A stretch of DNA of 64,000 nucleotides from Paracoccaceae bacterium (GCA_016744015.1 JADGFD010000007.1:1-64000), one strand, 5' to 3'; counted from the first letter of the stretch, positions 33,690 to 43,049 are shown. Made by a program: numbers and translations. The notes: generated from the sequence alone by a model not told the origin.

Positions 33690-34235
33690 ATGCGTGCGAT
33701 TTTATTTTTTCTACTGCTTCCCGCTTGGGCGGGGGCCCAAAGTGCGGAAATTGCCCCTGAGCAGGTGGCAGGCTTTGCGCGGGCGGACCTAAATGAAGAC
33801 GGATATGACGAGCGCTACCTTTTGGTGCTGGATGGTGAGGGCGGCGTGGACCTTTACATTTTTGATACCAACGCACCGACAGTGTTTGTTGACAATTTCA
33901 TTGAAACCACCCGAAATCCGCCCTCGATTGAAGCTCTCGGCACAAGCAGCATTGATATTTTCCTCCACTCAACGGACGGGCTAGGCAGCCATGATAGACG
34001 CTGGATGATCGGGTGGAATTGGGAAGATAGCAGCTACGCTTTAGTGGGGCTGAGCCTTCAGACCTTCCCTCGCATGGCTGATGAGCCCCGCTTTAGCTGC
34101 GGGATAGATTTATTGGTTGGTGGTGTGCGCACAGTTACGGGCGGCAACCCAGCCAATGTTCGAGAAACCAAAGTGCCGCCTTCCCCACTGCTTCGGCCTG
34201 TTTCCGAGGCCAACTTCTCACTGTGTTATAACTAG
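33690..34235 (+). CDS. Secreted hypothetical protein with a calcium-loop-like repeat
   Basis: A 181-residue protein with a clear signal peptide (about 1-16, cut after AWAGA). Soon after it lies one FG-GAP/EF-like loop, FARADLNEDGYDERYLLVLD (about 32-51), the kind of acidic loop seen in VCBS/FG-GAP beta-propeller blades. The rest is unclassified. AAGGAGG precedes the ATG. Its stop touches the mutM start (TAG|ATG), so the two are probably co-transcribed even though one is periplasmic and the other cytoplasmic. Function unknown. Confidence 0.75.
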   Translation: MRAILFFLLLPAWAGAQSAEIAPEQVAGFARADLNEDGYDERYLLVLDGEGGVDLYIFDTNAPTVFVDNFIETTRNPPSIEALGTSSIDIFLHSTDGLGSHDRRWMIGWNWEDSSYALVGLSLQTFPRMADEPRFSCGIDLLVGGVRTVTGGNPANVRETKVPPSPLLRPVSEANFSLCYN

Positions 34236-35072
34236 ATGCCCGAGCTTCCCGAAGTTGAAACTGTAATGCGTGGCTTGATGCCCGTGATGGATGGCCAACA
34301 AATTGTGCGGGCCGAGGTTCGGCGTGAAGGCTTGCGCTGGCCGTTTCCGGAGCGCTTTGGCGAGCGACTAACAGGTGCCCGTGTGGCGGGCCTGCAACGC
34401 CGCGCCAAGTATATTTTGATAGCACTAGATAGCGGTGAAAGCCTGCTGGTGCATCTGGGGATGTCTGGTAAGGTGACAATTGATGAAAGCGGGGCACAGC
34501 CACCCGAAAAGCATGACCATGTGGTGCTGGACATGGAAAACGGTGTGCGAATTTTGTTTAATGACCCCCGGCGCTTTGGGTCGCTGGATTTGCTGGAAAC
34601 CGCAAATCGCGACACCCATAAACTGCTCAGCGCGCTAGGGCCAGAGCCGCTGGGCAACGGCTTCAATGCGGCCTATTTCTCCACCCGCCTAAAGGGCCGA
34701 AAAACCACGATCAAATCGGCCATGCTTGACCAAAAAATCGTGGCCGGCCTTGGCAACATTTATGTATGTGAAGCCTTGTGGCGCGCCGGGATCGCGCCAC
34801 AATCAAGCAGTGCGGCGCTCAACCCGGCGCGTGTAAGCACGTTGGTCGGGCATATCCGCGATGTGCTGGTCGAGGCGATCGAAGCGGGTGGGTCGTCGCT
34901 GAAAGACTATCGGCAAGCCAACGGCGAGCTCGGCTACTTTCAGCACAGCTTTAAGACCTATGGCCGCGAGGGCGCAACTTGCCTCAAGCCAGAATGCAGT
35001 GGGGAGATTGCGCGAATCACACAATCGGGGCGCTCCAGTTTTTATTGCCCTAGCTGCCAGAAACAATTGTAA
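34236..35072 (+). CDS. mutM: Formamidopyrimidine-DNA glycosylase
   Basis: A 278-residue base-excision repair enzyme that removes 8-oxoguanine and formamidopyrimidines and nicks the strand. The N-terminal catalytic PELPEVETV (Pro2, Glu3) is intact. The helix-two-turn-helix lies near [20 protein letters not shown], and the C-terminal zinc finger shows C-x4-C ... C-x2-C (CLKPEC and CPSC, with [12 protein letters not shown]). The direct-repair gene ada follows 52 bases downstream, making a small DNA repair cluster. Confidence 0.96.
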   Translation: MPELPEVETVMRGLMPVMDGQQIVRAEVRREGLRWPFPERFGERLTGARVAGLQRRAKYILIALDSGESLLVHLGMSGKVTIDESGAQPPEKHDHVVLDMENGVRILFNDPRRFGSLDLLETANRDTHKLLSALGPEPLGNGFNAAYFSTRLKGRKTTIKSAMLDQKIVAGLGNIYVCEALWRAGIAPQSSSAALNPARVSTLVGHIRDVLVEAIEAGGSSLKDYRQANGELGYFQHSFKTYGREGATCLKPECSGEIARITQSGRSSFYCPSCQKQL

Positions 35073-35124
35073 TAAGCGCCCGATTTTCGGCGGTGCTGGC
35101 TATCGCCTATGCTATAACGACAAA

Positions 35125-36192
35125 ATGCTATTTACGCTCCCTGACGATAAAACCCTCTATCACGCGCTCGTCACACGGGATGATCAGTTTGACGGCCAAG
35201 CCTTTGTGGGCGTTAAAACCACCGGCATTTTCTGCCGCCTCACCTGCCCTGCCCGCAAGCCCAAGCCAGAGAACTGCACGTTTTATCCAAACATCGGCGC
35301 CTGCATCGAGGCCGGCTTTCGCCCCTGCAAACGCTGCCATCCACTGGCTCCCGCAGCCAAGGCCGACCCCACCATCGGCACGCTTCTAAAAGCACTGGAT
35401 GACCATCCCGCCTATCGCTGGGCGGAATCAGACCTCACCCGCATGGGCTATGATCTTTCGACCGTGCGCCGGAGCTTTAAGCGGCAATTTGGCATGACAT
35501 TTTTGGAAATGGCACGGCAAAGGCGGCTGCGCGAGGGGTTTGAGACCATCTCTAACGGTGGCAAGGTTATTGATGCACAACTTGACGCAGGCTTTGAATC
35601 TGCTAGCGCTTTTCGGGCAGCTTTTGCGGCCCTGCTGGGCCGCGCGCCCGGTGCGCTGCGTCCTGATGGATTGCTGTTGGCTGACTGGATAGAAACGCCA
35701 ATAGGCGATATGATTGCCGTGAGCAACCGCAGCCATTTGCACTTACTTGAGTTTGTCGGCCGCAAAGCCCTGCCCACCGAGCTGGGCAAGCTGCAAACCA
35801 TGGCCAAAGGCGAAGTGGGCATTGGCAGCTCAGCGCCAACCGAGCAGGTTCGCGCTGAGCTTGGGCGCTATTTTGCAGGTAAATCCGCGGCTTTCGCCAC
35901 ACCGCTGGCGCTTCATGGTAGCGAATTTACCCGCTCCGTTTGGGCTGCCTTGCAGCAAATCCCGGCAGGGAAAACCCGCAGTTATAGCCAAATTGCCCAG
36001 CAAATTGGCCGCCCAACTGCCAGCAGAGCGGTGGCACGCGCCAACGGGACCAACCAGATAGCGCTGATAATCCCGTGCCACCGTGTAATCGGGGCCGATG
36101 GTGCGCTTACAGGGTATGGTGGCGGCTTGTGGCGCAAGCAACGCTTGCTTGAAATTGAGCAGCATTACAAAAATCAATGCCCAGAGGCTTGA
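35125..36192 (+). CDS. ada: Ada: methylated-DNA repair protein and regulator
   Basis: A 355-residue protein with three parts. The N-terminal Ada zinc domain (about 1-75) has Cys37 in GIFCRLTCPARKPKPENC as methylphosphotriester acceptor and CKRC as further ligands. An AraC-type HTH follows (about 90-170, LTRMGYDLSTVRRSFKRQFG). The C-terminal O6-alkylguanine-DNA alkyltransferase has Cys318 in IPCHRVIGADGALTGYGGG. It repairs alkylated DNA and, when methylated, activates the adaptive response. The ATG at 35125 gives the normal N-terminus; no strong ribosome site is seen. AlkA or AlkB genes are not adjacent. Confidence 0.94.
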   Translation: MLFTLPDDKTLYHALVTRDDQFDGQAFVGVKTTGIFCRLTCPARKPKPENCTFYPNIGACIEAGFRPCKRCHPLAPAAKADPTIGTLLKALDDHPAYRWAESDLTRMGYDLSTVRRSFKRQFGMTFLEMARQRRLREGFETISNGGKVIDAQLDAGFESASAFRAAFAALLGRAPGALRPDGLLLADWIETPIGDMIAVSNRSHLHLLEFVGRKALPTELGKLQTMAKGEVGIGSSAPTEQVRAELGRYFAGKSAAFATPLALHGSEFTRSVWAALQQIPAGKTRSYSQIAQQIGRPTASRAVARANGTNQIALIIPCHRVIGADGALTGYGGGLWRKQRLLEIEQHYKNQCPEA

Positions 36193-36245
36193 CCAAACCG
36201 CCCCCCATGCTACACCTTCAGGCCTGACTAATTAAGGATTCCTTC

Positions 36246-37022
36246 ATGGCCTATGAAACCATTCTTGTAGACACCGAAGACCACGTGACGCTGATCACAC
36301 TCAACCGCCCCGAGGCGCTCAACGCGCTCAACGCCCAGCTTTTGGGCGAACTTGGGCAGGCCTTGGCTGCGGCGGATGCTGACAAAAACGTGCGAGCGAT
36401 TATCATCACCGGTTCGGAAAAAGCCTTTGCCGCGGGGGCTGACATTAAGGAAATGGCCGAAAAGGGCTTTGTGGACATGTTTATGGAGGATTATTTCACC
36501 TCTGAGACAGAGGCTCTATTGCGCACCCGCAAGCCTATTATTGCCGCCGTTTCCGGCTTTGCCCTTGGCGGCGGCTGTGAGTTGGCGATGATGTGTGACT
36601 TTATTATAGCCTCAGACAGCGCCAAATTTGGCCAGCCAGAGGTAAACCTCGGCGTGATGGCCGGCATTGGCGGCACCCAGCGGCTTACGCGGTTTGTTGG
36701 TAAATCAAAAGCCATGGAGATGAACCTGACGGGGCGCTTTATGGAAGCTGAGGAGGCCGAGCGCTCGGGCCTCGTTTCCCGCGTGGTGCCGTGCAAGGAT
36801 TTGTTGAAAGATGCCAAAGCGGCAGCCGGTAAAATTGCTGAAAAATCAATGCTCACCACTTTGGCGATCAAGGAAACCGTGAACCGCTCTTATGAGACCA
36901 CATTGCGCGAAGGCCTGCTTTATGAGCGGCGTGTTTTCCATGCGCTTTTTGCCACTGAAGACCAATCCGAAGGCATGGCGGCGTTTTCTGAAAAACGCGC
37001 CCCGCAATTTCGGGATAAATAG
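36246..37022 (+). CDS. Enoyl-CoA hydratase
   Basis: A 258-residue crotonase-fold enzyme that hydrates 2-enoyl-CoA in beta-oxidation. The oxyanion-hole block [14 protein letters not shown] lies at about 61-74; the catalytic Glu residues lie in [15 protein letters not shown] and [20 protein letters not shown]. This is the FadB1/EchA-type short-chain hydratase that is found just upstream of rpsT-dnaA in many Rhodobacterales. AAGGA precedes the ATG. Confidence 0.94.
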   Translation: MAYETILVDTEDHVTLITLNRPEALNALNAQLLGELGQALAAADADKNVRAIIITGSEKAFAAGADIKEMAEKGFVDMFMEDYFTSETEALLRTRKPIIAAVSGFALGGGCELAMMCDFIIASDSAKFGQPEVNLGVMAGIGGTQRLTRFVGKSKAMEMNLTGRFMEAEEAERSGLVSRVVPCKDLLKDAKAAAGKIAEKSMLTTLAIKETVNRSYETTLREGLLYERRVFHALFATEDQSEGMAAFSEKRAPQFRDK

Positions 37023-37033
37023 CACCAACCCTG

Positions 37034-37062
37034 TTGACTCTGCTTCCTATCGGGCGTAGAGG
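37034..37062 (+). promoter_or_regulatory. Probable sigma-70 promoter of rpsT
   Basis: TTGACT (37034-37039), 17-base spacer, TAGAGG (37057-37062), about 40 bases before the rpsT start. The -35 element and spacing are good; the -10 is acceptable for an alphaproteobacterium. Confidence 0.55.
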
Positions 37063-37102
37063 ATCGCTTCAATGAATTACACGAAAAACCGGATGATAAA
37101 AC

Positions 37103-37369
37103 ATGGCTAACTCGCCCCAAGCAAAAAAACGCGCCCGCACTGCTGAGCGTCGCACTGAAATTAACAAGAATCGCCGCACACGGATCAAAACTTTTATCCG
37201 CCGCGTTGAAGAAGCCATTGCCGGTGGCGACCAGTCTGTGGCCGCAACAGCGCTTAAAAACGCCCAGCCTGAAATCATGCGTGGCGTGACAAAAGGCGTA
37301 TGGCACAAAAGCACAGCCAGCCGCAAAGTTTCGCGCCTTGCCGCGCGCGTGAAAGCGATGGCTGCGTAA
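37103..37369 (+). CDS. rpsT: 30S ribosomal protein S20
   Basis: An 88-residue, highly basic S20: [40 protein letters not shown], and C-terminal [16 protein letters not shown]. Binds 16S rRNA helices near the foot of the 30S subunit. It has its own promoter-like sequence and a strong terminator. rpsT directly before dnaA is the usual order in Rhodobacterales. Confidence 0.97.
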   Translation: MANSPQAKKRARTAERRTEINKNRRTRIKTFIRRVEEAIAGGDQSVAATALKNAQPEIMRGVTKGVWHKSTASRKVSRLAARVKAMAA

Positions 37370-37392
37370 AGCAACCGCTCTTTCGGTTTTTC

Positions 37393-37425
37393 AAAAAGCA
37401 CGCTTTTGAGCGTGCTTTTTTGTTT
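37393..37425 (+). terminator. Intrinsic terminator of rpsT
   Basis: A 12-bp perfect stem: AAAAAGCACGCT (37393-37404), loop TTTG, AGCGTGCTTTTT (37409-37420), running into TTGTTT. The stem ends in the U-run, as in a standard intrinsic terminator; the A-rich left arm makes it work in both directions. Confidence 0.88.
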
Positions 37426-37460
37426 GACACAAAAAAGTCAAAATTCTGCGATTCGTGCTC

Positions 37461-37488
37461 TTGCCCGAATCTGCGCCCATAGTATAGC
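37461..37488 (+). promoter_or_regulatory. Possible promoter of dnaA
   Basis: TTGCCC (37461-37466) and TATAGC (37483-37488) are 16 bases apart, inside the 243-base gap between the rpsT terminator and dnaA. A second -35-like TTGACA lies at 37424. Near 37590-37615 an inverted repeat (TTGTTTTGC / GCAAAAAACAA) lies in the leader. No clear DnaA box was seen, so origin function here is not supported. Confidence 0.4.
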
Positions 37489-37663
37489 TTCACCTCAGAG
37501 CTTGGCGATCATCCGCATTCTGCCCGAAAGCGCCGTCAGAACAATTTTAGACGCCCACCGAAAACTCCTTTTTCGGCTACGGTTTACTGTTGTTTTGCGC
37601 CATGCAAAAAACAATAATCGCCCCAAGGCAGGGCAACACCGCGCATGCGCGGACAGGGACAAC

Positions 37664-39022
37664 ATGGACGCCATAAGCCACATTGATTGCTGGGGACGGA
37701 TTAGAACCGAGTTACGCAGCTCTATCGGGGTTGATGCATTTAACAACTGGATAGAGCCGTTGGAATTATTTGGCGTTGAAGGCGGGACCGCCCGCTTTTC
37801 GGTGCCTACCAATTTTATGGGCAACTGGGTGCAGCGCAATTATGCGGATTCCATTTTGCACCTGTTCAAAACCGAGGGCGTAAAGGTTGGCCGTCTTGCT
37901 TTTGAAGCCCCCAGCCAAACCTCGGCACCCGACACCGAGCGCCCAGTTGAAAAACCGGTAGCTAAAACGGCAGAGCCGCGCTTGGCGTCTTCGCCCCTGG
38001 ATAGCCGGTTTACCTTTGACCAGTTTGTGGTCGGCACTCCCAACGAGCTGGCCCATGCCGCCGCGCGGCGCGTAGCCGAGGGGGGCGACGTTACGTTTAA
38101 TCCGCTCTTCCTTTATGGCGGTGTGGGTTTGGGTAAAACCCACCTGATGCACGCCATCGCCCATGAGGTGCGCGCCACGCGGCCCGATGCGCGGGTGCTG
38201 TATCTTTCGGCCGAGCAATTCATGTTTCGCTTTGTGCAGGCGCTGCGCTTCAAAGACATGCATAGCTTTAAGGAGCAGTTCCGCTCGGTGGATATGCTGA
38301 TGGTTGATGATCTGCAATTCATTGCTGGCAAAAACTCAACCCAAGACGAATTCTTTCATACCTTCAATGCCTTGATCGAGCAAGGCAAGCAGATAATCAT
38401 ATCCGCTGACCGCTCCCCGGGGGAGATTGAGGGCTTGGAGGAGCGCATTCGCTCACGCCTGCAATGGGGGTTGGTGGTGGACCTGCACCCAACCAATTAC
38501 GAGCTGCGCTTGGGCATTTTGCACGCCAAAGCCGAGGCGCAAGCCAAGGCCAACCCCAATGTCGGCCTTGATGTAAAGGTACTGGAATTTTTGGCGCACC
38601 GGATCAGTTCTAACGTGCGGGTGCTGGAAGGCGCGCTGACGCGGCTATTTGCTTTTGGCTCGCTGGTTGGGCGCGATATTACGCTGGATATGGCACAGGA
38701 TTCACTGGCAGACTTGCTGCGCGAGAGCGACCGCAAAGTGACGATCGACGAGATCCAGCGCAAGGTGGCCGAGCACTATAACCTGCGAATTTCTGATCTC
38801 CTCTCCCCACGGCGCGCCCGCGCTGTGGCCCGCCCCCGACAAGTAGCCATGTTTCTGAGCAAGTCACTGACCGCAAAAAGCCTGCCTGAAATTGGCCGCA
38901 AATTCGGCGGACGAGACCACACCACGGTGATTCACGCGGTAAAGCGCGTGGAAGAAATGAAACTGACCGACAGCCAAATCGCTGACGACGTCGAGATGCT
39001 GCGGCGGATGCTGGAGGCGTAG
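37664..39022 (+). CDS. dnaA: Chromosomal replication initiator DnaA
   Basis: A 452-residue DnaA. Domain I lies at about 1-85 (CWGRIRTELRSSIGVDAFNN), a short linker domain II follows, then the AAA+ domain III (about 115-340) with Walker A GGVGLGKTHLM and Walker B MLMVDDLQFI. Domain IV holds the DnaA-box-binding signature GGRDHTTVIHAVKRV. The frame opens at 37406, but the ATG at 37664, with AGGGAC upstream, gives the normal start. The usual next gene, dnaN, lies 10.6 kb away, beyond an island of unrelated genes. Confidence 0.96.
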   Translation: MDAISHIDCWGRIRTELRSSIGVDAFNNWIEPLELFGVEGGTARFSVPTNFMGNWVQRNYADSILHLFKTEGVKVGRLAFEAPSQTSAPDTERPVEKPVAKTAEPRLASSPLDSRFTFDQFVVGTPNELAHAAARRVAEGGDVTFNPLFLYGGVGLGKTHLMHAIAHEVRATRPDARVLYLSAEQFMFRFVQALRFKDMHSFKEQFRSVDMLMVDDLQFIAGKNSTQDEFFHTFNALIEQGKQIIISADRSPGEIEGLEERIRSRLQWGLVVDLHPTNYELRLGILHAKAEAQAKANPNVGLDVKVLEFLAHRISSNVRVLEGALTRLFAFGSLVGRDITLDMAQDSLADLLRESDRKVTIDEIQRKVAEHYNLRISDLLSPRRARAVARPRQVAMFLSKSLTAKSLPEIGRKFGGRDHTTVIHAVKRVEEMKLTDSQIADDVEMLRRMLEA

Positions 39023-39042
39023 CACGCCCTCAGATTTGCTCT

Positions 39043-39813
39043 CTAAAGCTTCGCCAGTGCCGCCTCTGTCGCCGGAGGGGCTACATTTTGTAGGGATTTG
39101 TATTCATCAGGGGTGCCGCAGAAGGTGACCTCACTGGCGGGCACGAGGTGGTATTTTACCAGCTTATTTGCCGCGATCAGGGTGTTGTAAAGCGGGGCGA
39201 CGTAGCGCTCTCCGCCTTGCAGGTTTGCCACGTCCACATCCAGCGTTTGCTCGAAAGCGGCGTTAAAGTCAGCGGCGTGCTGGAAATAGTAAAGGCCGGT
39301 TGAGCAGAGATCAGACACCCTGTCTTTTTCGGTCACGCGGATGGCGCTGGCATCGGGGCCGGGTAGCACAAAAGACCAATGCTCGCCCTCGCCTTGAAAA
39401 ACCTCCAAATAGCCCGCCGTGGTTTCCAGATCCAGCGATTCAGGAAGCTGGTAATCTGACTGGAAGGAATCAATGTTGAAAATCACAATCGGATCAGCGG
39501 CGGGCAAAGCGGCGGCTTTCAGGGCCAACCACACGGTTTCAGCTTGCCCGCTGGTCGGGGCTTTGAGCTTAACGGTATGGAGGTTTTCTGCAGGGATGCC
39601 AAGGCGCTGGCATTTCTCCCGCACGAAGGTTTCCACCGCTGGGTCATCCCGAAAGGCGAAGATAAAATTATGCTCTGCGAAGTAGCGCTGGAAGCCGATA
39701 ACTGCATGCTCAAACACCGTTGAGCCGTGCAGATCAAGCATGAATTTTGGCACTTTATAGCCAGCATCGGTGAAGCGCTTGCTTAAGCCCCCCATGGGAA
39801 AAATGAAGTTCAT
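39043..39813 (-). CDS. Sugar-type nucleotidyltransferase
   Basis: A 256-residue NTP-transferase-fold protein: N-terminal IFPMGGLSKRFTDAGYKVPK (a variant of the G-x-G-x-R nucleotide loop and the KP-PK motif), SGQAETVWLAL, and FNIDSF (the metal-binding Asp). Such enzymes form NDP-sugars or CDP/UDP-alcohols; capsule clusters often have this small single-domain type. Last gene of a three-gene minus-strand operon, starting in the stop of the kinase fusion gene (ATGA). It ends 21 bases from the convergent dnaA stop. Substrate unknown. Confidence 0.8.
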   Translation of the reverse strand: MNFIFPMGGLSKRFTDAGYKVPKFMLDLHGSTVFEHAVIGFQRYFAEHNFIFAFRDDPAVETFVREKCQRLGIPAENLHTVKLKAPTSGQAETVWLALKAAALPAADPIVIFNIDSFQSDYQLPESLDLETTAGYLEVFQGEGEHWSFVLPGPDASAIRVTEKDRVSDLCSTGLYYFQHAADFNAAFEQTLDVDVANLQGGERYVAPLYNTLIAANKLVKYHLVPASEVTFCGTPDEYKSLQNVAPPATEAALAKL

Positions 39814-41429
39814 GTATCCTCCAGTGCAAGCTGCGCCAGCCTCAGCCCATTGGCAAAAAGATGCTTCTGGCGTTGCGGGGATTCGGCGTGCAGGGGCAGC
39901 ATAGAGAGGAACAAGAGCGCCGTCATGGCCAGCAGCTCTTGCTTTTCCATGCCGAATTTCTGCTTGGACAAATCAAACAATAGGGTTGAAATATTAGCGG
40001 GTTCCGGCACATCCGTTGGGGAAAAATTCCACTCTGTCGGGCTGTGCTCGGTAAGCTGACTACGCTGGTTCAGGATGTGGTCATATTTCCCAACAACCGA
40101 ATGCGCCAGCTTGGCGATATCATAGCGGAAATCACCGTAATAGGTGTGCATGCCATCCCATGTCATGGCGCGCGGATCAATGGTGAGCACACGGCCAGCG
40201 CGAAAATCAAAGAAGGTGTTACCAAAAAAGAAATCGCCGTGCATAAAGCGGATGTCATCCGGCGCTGTGGGGCGAATGCGGGCCAAAAGGGCATCTATCA
40301 TCGGTTCGTAAGGGCCAAGGTTGATACCGTTAAGCGTTATGCCTTCACCATCCAAGTCGCTTTGCGACGCAAGGAACTGCGCAAAGCGGGTTTTGGTTTT
40401 CTCGGCAAACATCTGGTTAAAAAATGCGGCGGCAAAGGCCGGGGCTTTGTCAGGGGAATCATCAGCCGGCCGGTGTTGGCTGGCGATATCCAGAAAGCTA
40501 AAACAGCCCGCCATGATTTGCGACCACACATGCCCGGGCAAGTTACCAAACACAAAAAGATCACTCAGCAAGGGCTGGTAAATGTATTCCAGCCGGTATC
40601 CGGCGCTGAAATTATGGTCAGACCGCCCAAGATAGCGCGGAGTAAACAGCCGCAGATCATGCGGGAGCTGCTTAAACCACGCCGCTTCGGCCCGCATTTT
40701 GCTGGTTTGCGGTGAGGATTTGCGCAGGGTGTCACCGTCAGAATCAATATTATTAAAGGCCCGCGCTATAAAGAAATCTTTTTTCGATTGGTAGTAAAGC
40801 GCCAGATGGCCAAAATCGAACCATGTTTCTACGGGGGCTTTGGTAAAGCTCTGCTGGCGCTCATAGGCGTTTAAGGCATCAATAAAATTATGTTCTGCGG
40901 TCAGGCAATCCGCGAGCAACTGGCTGTTTGACATTTTAAAATGCCCGCACAAAATGCGCCGCTCTGACAGGCCATCGCCAAAGCCGGATATAAACGGGGC
41001 CTCAGGGTTTTGCGGTGCGTAATAAGACCAAAAGTGGTTGGCGGGGTCATTTTGATAAGACACAAGATCAGGATGCAGGGCTTGCCGACCTTGCACCAAT
41101 GTGTCCCCAAACAGGATCTCAACAGAGGCAGCTTGGCCAATTTCACCCAGCGCTTGCAAAAGAGAATCCTTCAGACTTAACCCAAGAGCAAGCCGGATTA
41201 CGGTGACCCCCAGAGCGTCCAGCGAGGCCTGATCAACGGGCAAAATGGTGTAATCTTGCGGCAGGGTTAAAAACACCGGGCCATTGGCCAGAGCACATTG
41301 ATGCTCAAACAGGCGTTTGCCGCCAAGGGGCAGGAATGCGGGCGGAATGTGGCCAAGCTCGGCGGCCATATCATCGCCGATATAGGCAGCCGAGAGGATC
41401 AGAAAATTGCTGAGCGGCGCTTCAGTCAT
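39810..41429 (-). CDS. Nucleotidyltransferase-like / aminoglycoside-phosphotransferase-like kinase fusion
   Basis: A 539-residue two-part protein. The N-terminal part (about 1-215) reads as a degenerate nucleotidyltransferase: HIPPAFLPLGGKRLFEHQ, LGLSLKDSLLQALG, VEILFGDTLV. The C-terminal part (about 250-510) is an APH/choline-kinase-like phosphotransferase with the catalytic loop FMHGDFFFGNTFFD (His-Gly-Asp ... Asn) and the Mg site VLTIDPRAM. The pairing recalls LicC/LicA-type steps in making activated phosphocholine or another small alcohol, but the substrate is not visible. It overlaps the HAD gene by eight bases upstream and the nucleotidyltransferase gene by four downstream. Confidence 0.75.
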   Translation of the reverse strand: MTEAPLSNFLILSAAYIGDDMAAELGHIPPAFLPLGGKRLFEHQCALANGPVFLTLPQDYTILPVDQASLDALGVTVIRLALGLSLKDSLLQALGEIGQAASVEILFGDTLVQGRQALHPDLVSYQNDPANHFWSYYAPQNPEAPFISGFGDGLSERRILCGHFKMSNSQLLADCLTAEHNFIDALNAYERQQSFTKAPVETWFDFGHLALYYQSKKDFFIARAFNNIDSDGDTLRKSSPQTSKMRAEAAWFKQLPHDLRLFTPRYLGRSDHNFSAGYRLEYIYQPLLSDLFVFGNLPGHVWSQIMAGCFSFLDIASQHRPADDSPDKAPAFAAAFFNQMFAEKTKTRFAQFLASQSDLDGEGITLNGINLGPYEPMIDALLARIRPTAPDDIRFMHGDFFFGNTFFDFRAGRVLTIDPRAMTWDGMHTYYGDFRYDIAKLAHSVVGKYDHILNQRSQLTEHSPTEWNFSPTDVPEPANISTLLFDLSKQKFGMEKQELLAMTALLFLSMLPLHAESPQRQKHLFANGLRLAQLALEDT

Positions 41430-41787
41430 TGATCAGCTCGACAATCTGTTCATAACTGAGCGAGGTAAACTCCTGTGGGCGGATAGATTTGTCATCCACA
41501 TAGAACCCCTCGGTGCCACACCACGGCTTTCCGACGCGAATTTCATCATAGGGGACATCATGCTTGGCCAGCCAATCAATGATAATCGGCACGGTATTGG
41601 CAATGATTTTGCCCTCATTTCCCGCATAGGTGCGCATATTGCGCGCGGTGCTGATCACAATCGAAAACCCGTCATCACGGTATTTGCGCAGCATGTTGAT
41701 AACGTCGGTGTTGGGCGGCTTGTCGGGATAGGGGGAATCGTCATTTATGGTCAGCGTGTTATCCAGATCGATGACTATTTGCTTCAT
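41422..41787 (-). CDS. Small HAD-family phosphatase
   Basis: A 121-residue HAD protein: motif I IDLDNTLTINDD (nucleophile Asp in DLDNT), motif II ISTARN, and a later acidic motif YVDDKS. With no cap domain it belongs to the small type found in capsule and LPS clusters, where it may remove phosphate from a sugar- or alcohol-phosphate intermediate. The ATG at 41787 starts exactly at the conserved N-terminus. It is the first gene of the minus-strand module, divergent from the GSCFA gene. Confidence 0.8.
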   Translation of the reverse strand: MKQIVIDLDNTLTINDDSPYPDKPPNTDVINMLRKYRDDGFSIVISTARNMRTYAGNEGKIIANTVPIIIDWLAKHDVPYDEIRVGKPWCGTEGFYVDDKSIRPQEFTSLSYEQIVELIND

Positions 41788-41825
41788 GCTCTTCCATCCA
41801 TTTATATCTATGCCGCGCACCAGCC

Positions 41826-41946
41826 ACCCTTTAACAAGGGTATGCAGCTTATCGACTGATTATTCCTTAACGTTTTTCAGGTTGAATCGCAATTGCGGTT
41901 TGGCGGCGCGCAGGAAGTTTGACATTGACAGTGTGGCTGCTATCAG
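41826..41946. promoter_or_regulatory. Divergent control region of the glycan island
   Basis: The 203-base gap between the HAD and GSCFA genes holds an inverted repeat ACCCTT-TAAC-AAGGGT (41826-41841), a perfect palindrome CGCAATTGCG (41888-41897), and a promoter-like pair TTGACA (41919-41924) / TATCAG (41941-41946) with a 16-base spacer facing the plus-strand operon. The TTGACA is directly repeated at 41925-41930. Confidence 0.5.
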
Positions 41947-41990
41947 AACATTATTTTATGCTACCAGGAAAGCCAAAGGACCACAAAATT

Positions 41991-43049
41991 ATGGATCACC
42001 CCTATATTGGCCTCGATAAATCTGCCTATTGGCGCTCGGCGGTTTCTGACCTCAACGCGCTGGAGCTGCGGGATGTGTTTTCCCCGAAATTTCCGATTTC
42101 CAGATCTATGGCGATTTGCGCTGCGGGCAGTTGCTTTGCCCAGCATATTGGCCGCCAGTTTAAGCAGCGCAAATACAAATTCATTGACCTTGAGCCGCCG
42201 CTGGCGCTGCTTGAGCCTGATATCCTGCCCAAATTCGGGCTGGATATGTATTCGGCCCGCTATGGTAATATTTATTCTATCCGCCAACTTTTGCAGATGT
42301 TCAAGCGGGCCAATGGCAGCTTTACTCCTGAAGAAACCGTGTGGGAAAGCAATGGCCGGTTTTATGATCCGTTCCGCCCTTCGATCGAGCCAAACGGATT
42401 TGAGAGTTTGCAGGAGCTGGAGCAAGATCGGGCGCACCACCTTACGCGGATAAACCGACTACTCAATGTGACAGACCTGTTTGTGTTTACCTTTGGCCTG
42501 ACGGAAGGCTGGATAAATAAATCTGATGGGTCGGTTTTGCCAACCTGCCCAGGCACCATTGCGGGGGAATATGATGATAGCAAATACGCGTTTCATAATT
42601 TCAGCCATGCGGAAGTGCTGGCCGATGCTGAGGCATTCATTGCCCATGCACTGACAATTAACCCCGATATGAAATTTATGTTTACGGTGTCGCCCGTGCC
42701 GCTTACGGCCACGGCCAGCGGTCAGCATGTTTTGCCCGCAACGGTTTATTCCAAATCGGTGCTGCGCGGCGTGTGTGGTGAGCTCTTCCAGAAATATCCA
42801 CAGGTTGATTACTTTCCTTCTTACGAGTTGGTGTCAGCTCACCCGATGCGGGCCATGTTTTACAACCCCAACCTACGCGGCGTTTCTGCACTGGGCGTGG
42901 CCCATGTGATGAATGTGTTTTTCACGGCCATTGGCGATACCGGCCCCGAGGGTGGCCGGCCAGCCGATGAAGAAAGCGCCGAAGCGCGGGCGCAAAAGGA
43001 AGAGGCCATTGCCTGTGACGAAATGATTCTGGAGGCTTTTGGCAAATGA
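41991..43049 (+). CDS. GSCFA domain protein
   Basis: A 352-residue protein of the GSCFA family, named after the block seen here as CAAGSCFAQHIGRQF (about 40-54). The family is related to SGNH-type esterases/acyltransferases; the Ser of GSCFA is the presumed nucleophile. Other family blocks: RYGNIYSIRQLLQMF, FVFTFGLTEGWI and KFMFTVSPVPLTAT. Often found in polysaccharide gene clusters; it may add or remove O-acyl groups. I chose the ATG at 41991, with AAAGGA upstream; another in-frame ATG lies at 41958. The next gene overlaps by four bases. Confidence 0.8.
   Translation: MDHPYIGLDKSAYWRSAVSDLNALELRDVFSPKFPISRSMAICAAGSCFAQHIGRQFKQRKYKFIDLEPPLALLEPDILPKFGLDMYSARYGNIYSIRQLLQMFKRANGSFTPEETVWESNGRFYDPFRPSIEPNGFESLQELEQDRAHHLTRINRLLNVTDLFVFTFGLTEGWINKSDGSVLPTCPGTIAGEYDDSKYAFHNFSHAEVLADAEAFIAHALTINPDMKFMFTVSPVPLTATASGQHVLPATVYSKSVLRGVCGELFQKYPQVDYFPSYELVSAHPMRAMFYNPNLRGVSALGVAHVMNVFFTAIGDTGPEGGRPADEESAEARAQKEEAIACDEMILEAFGK

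Noticed and set aside
37406-37663. 86-codon N-terminal extension of dnaA
   Set aside because: It begins in the rpsT terminator and has no DnaA likeness; the ATG at 37664 fits the family.
37421-37663. Replication origin next to dnaA
   Set aside because: No cluster of TTATCCACA-type DnaA boxes or AT-rich unwinding element was seen; alphaproteobacterial origins often lie elsewhere.
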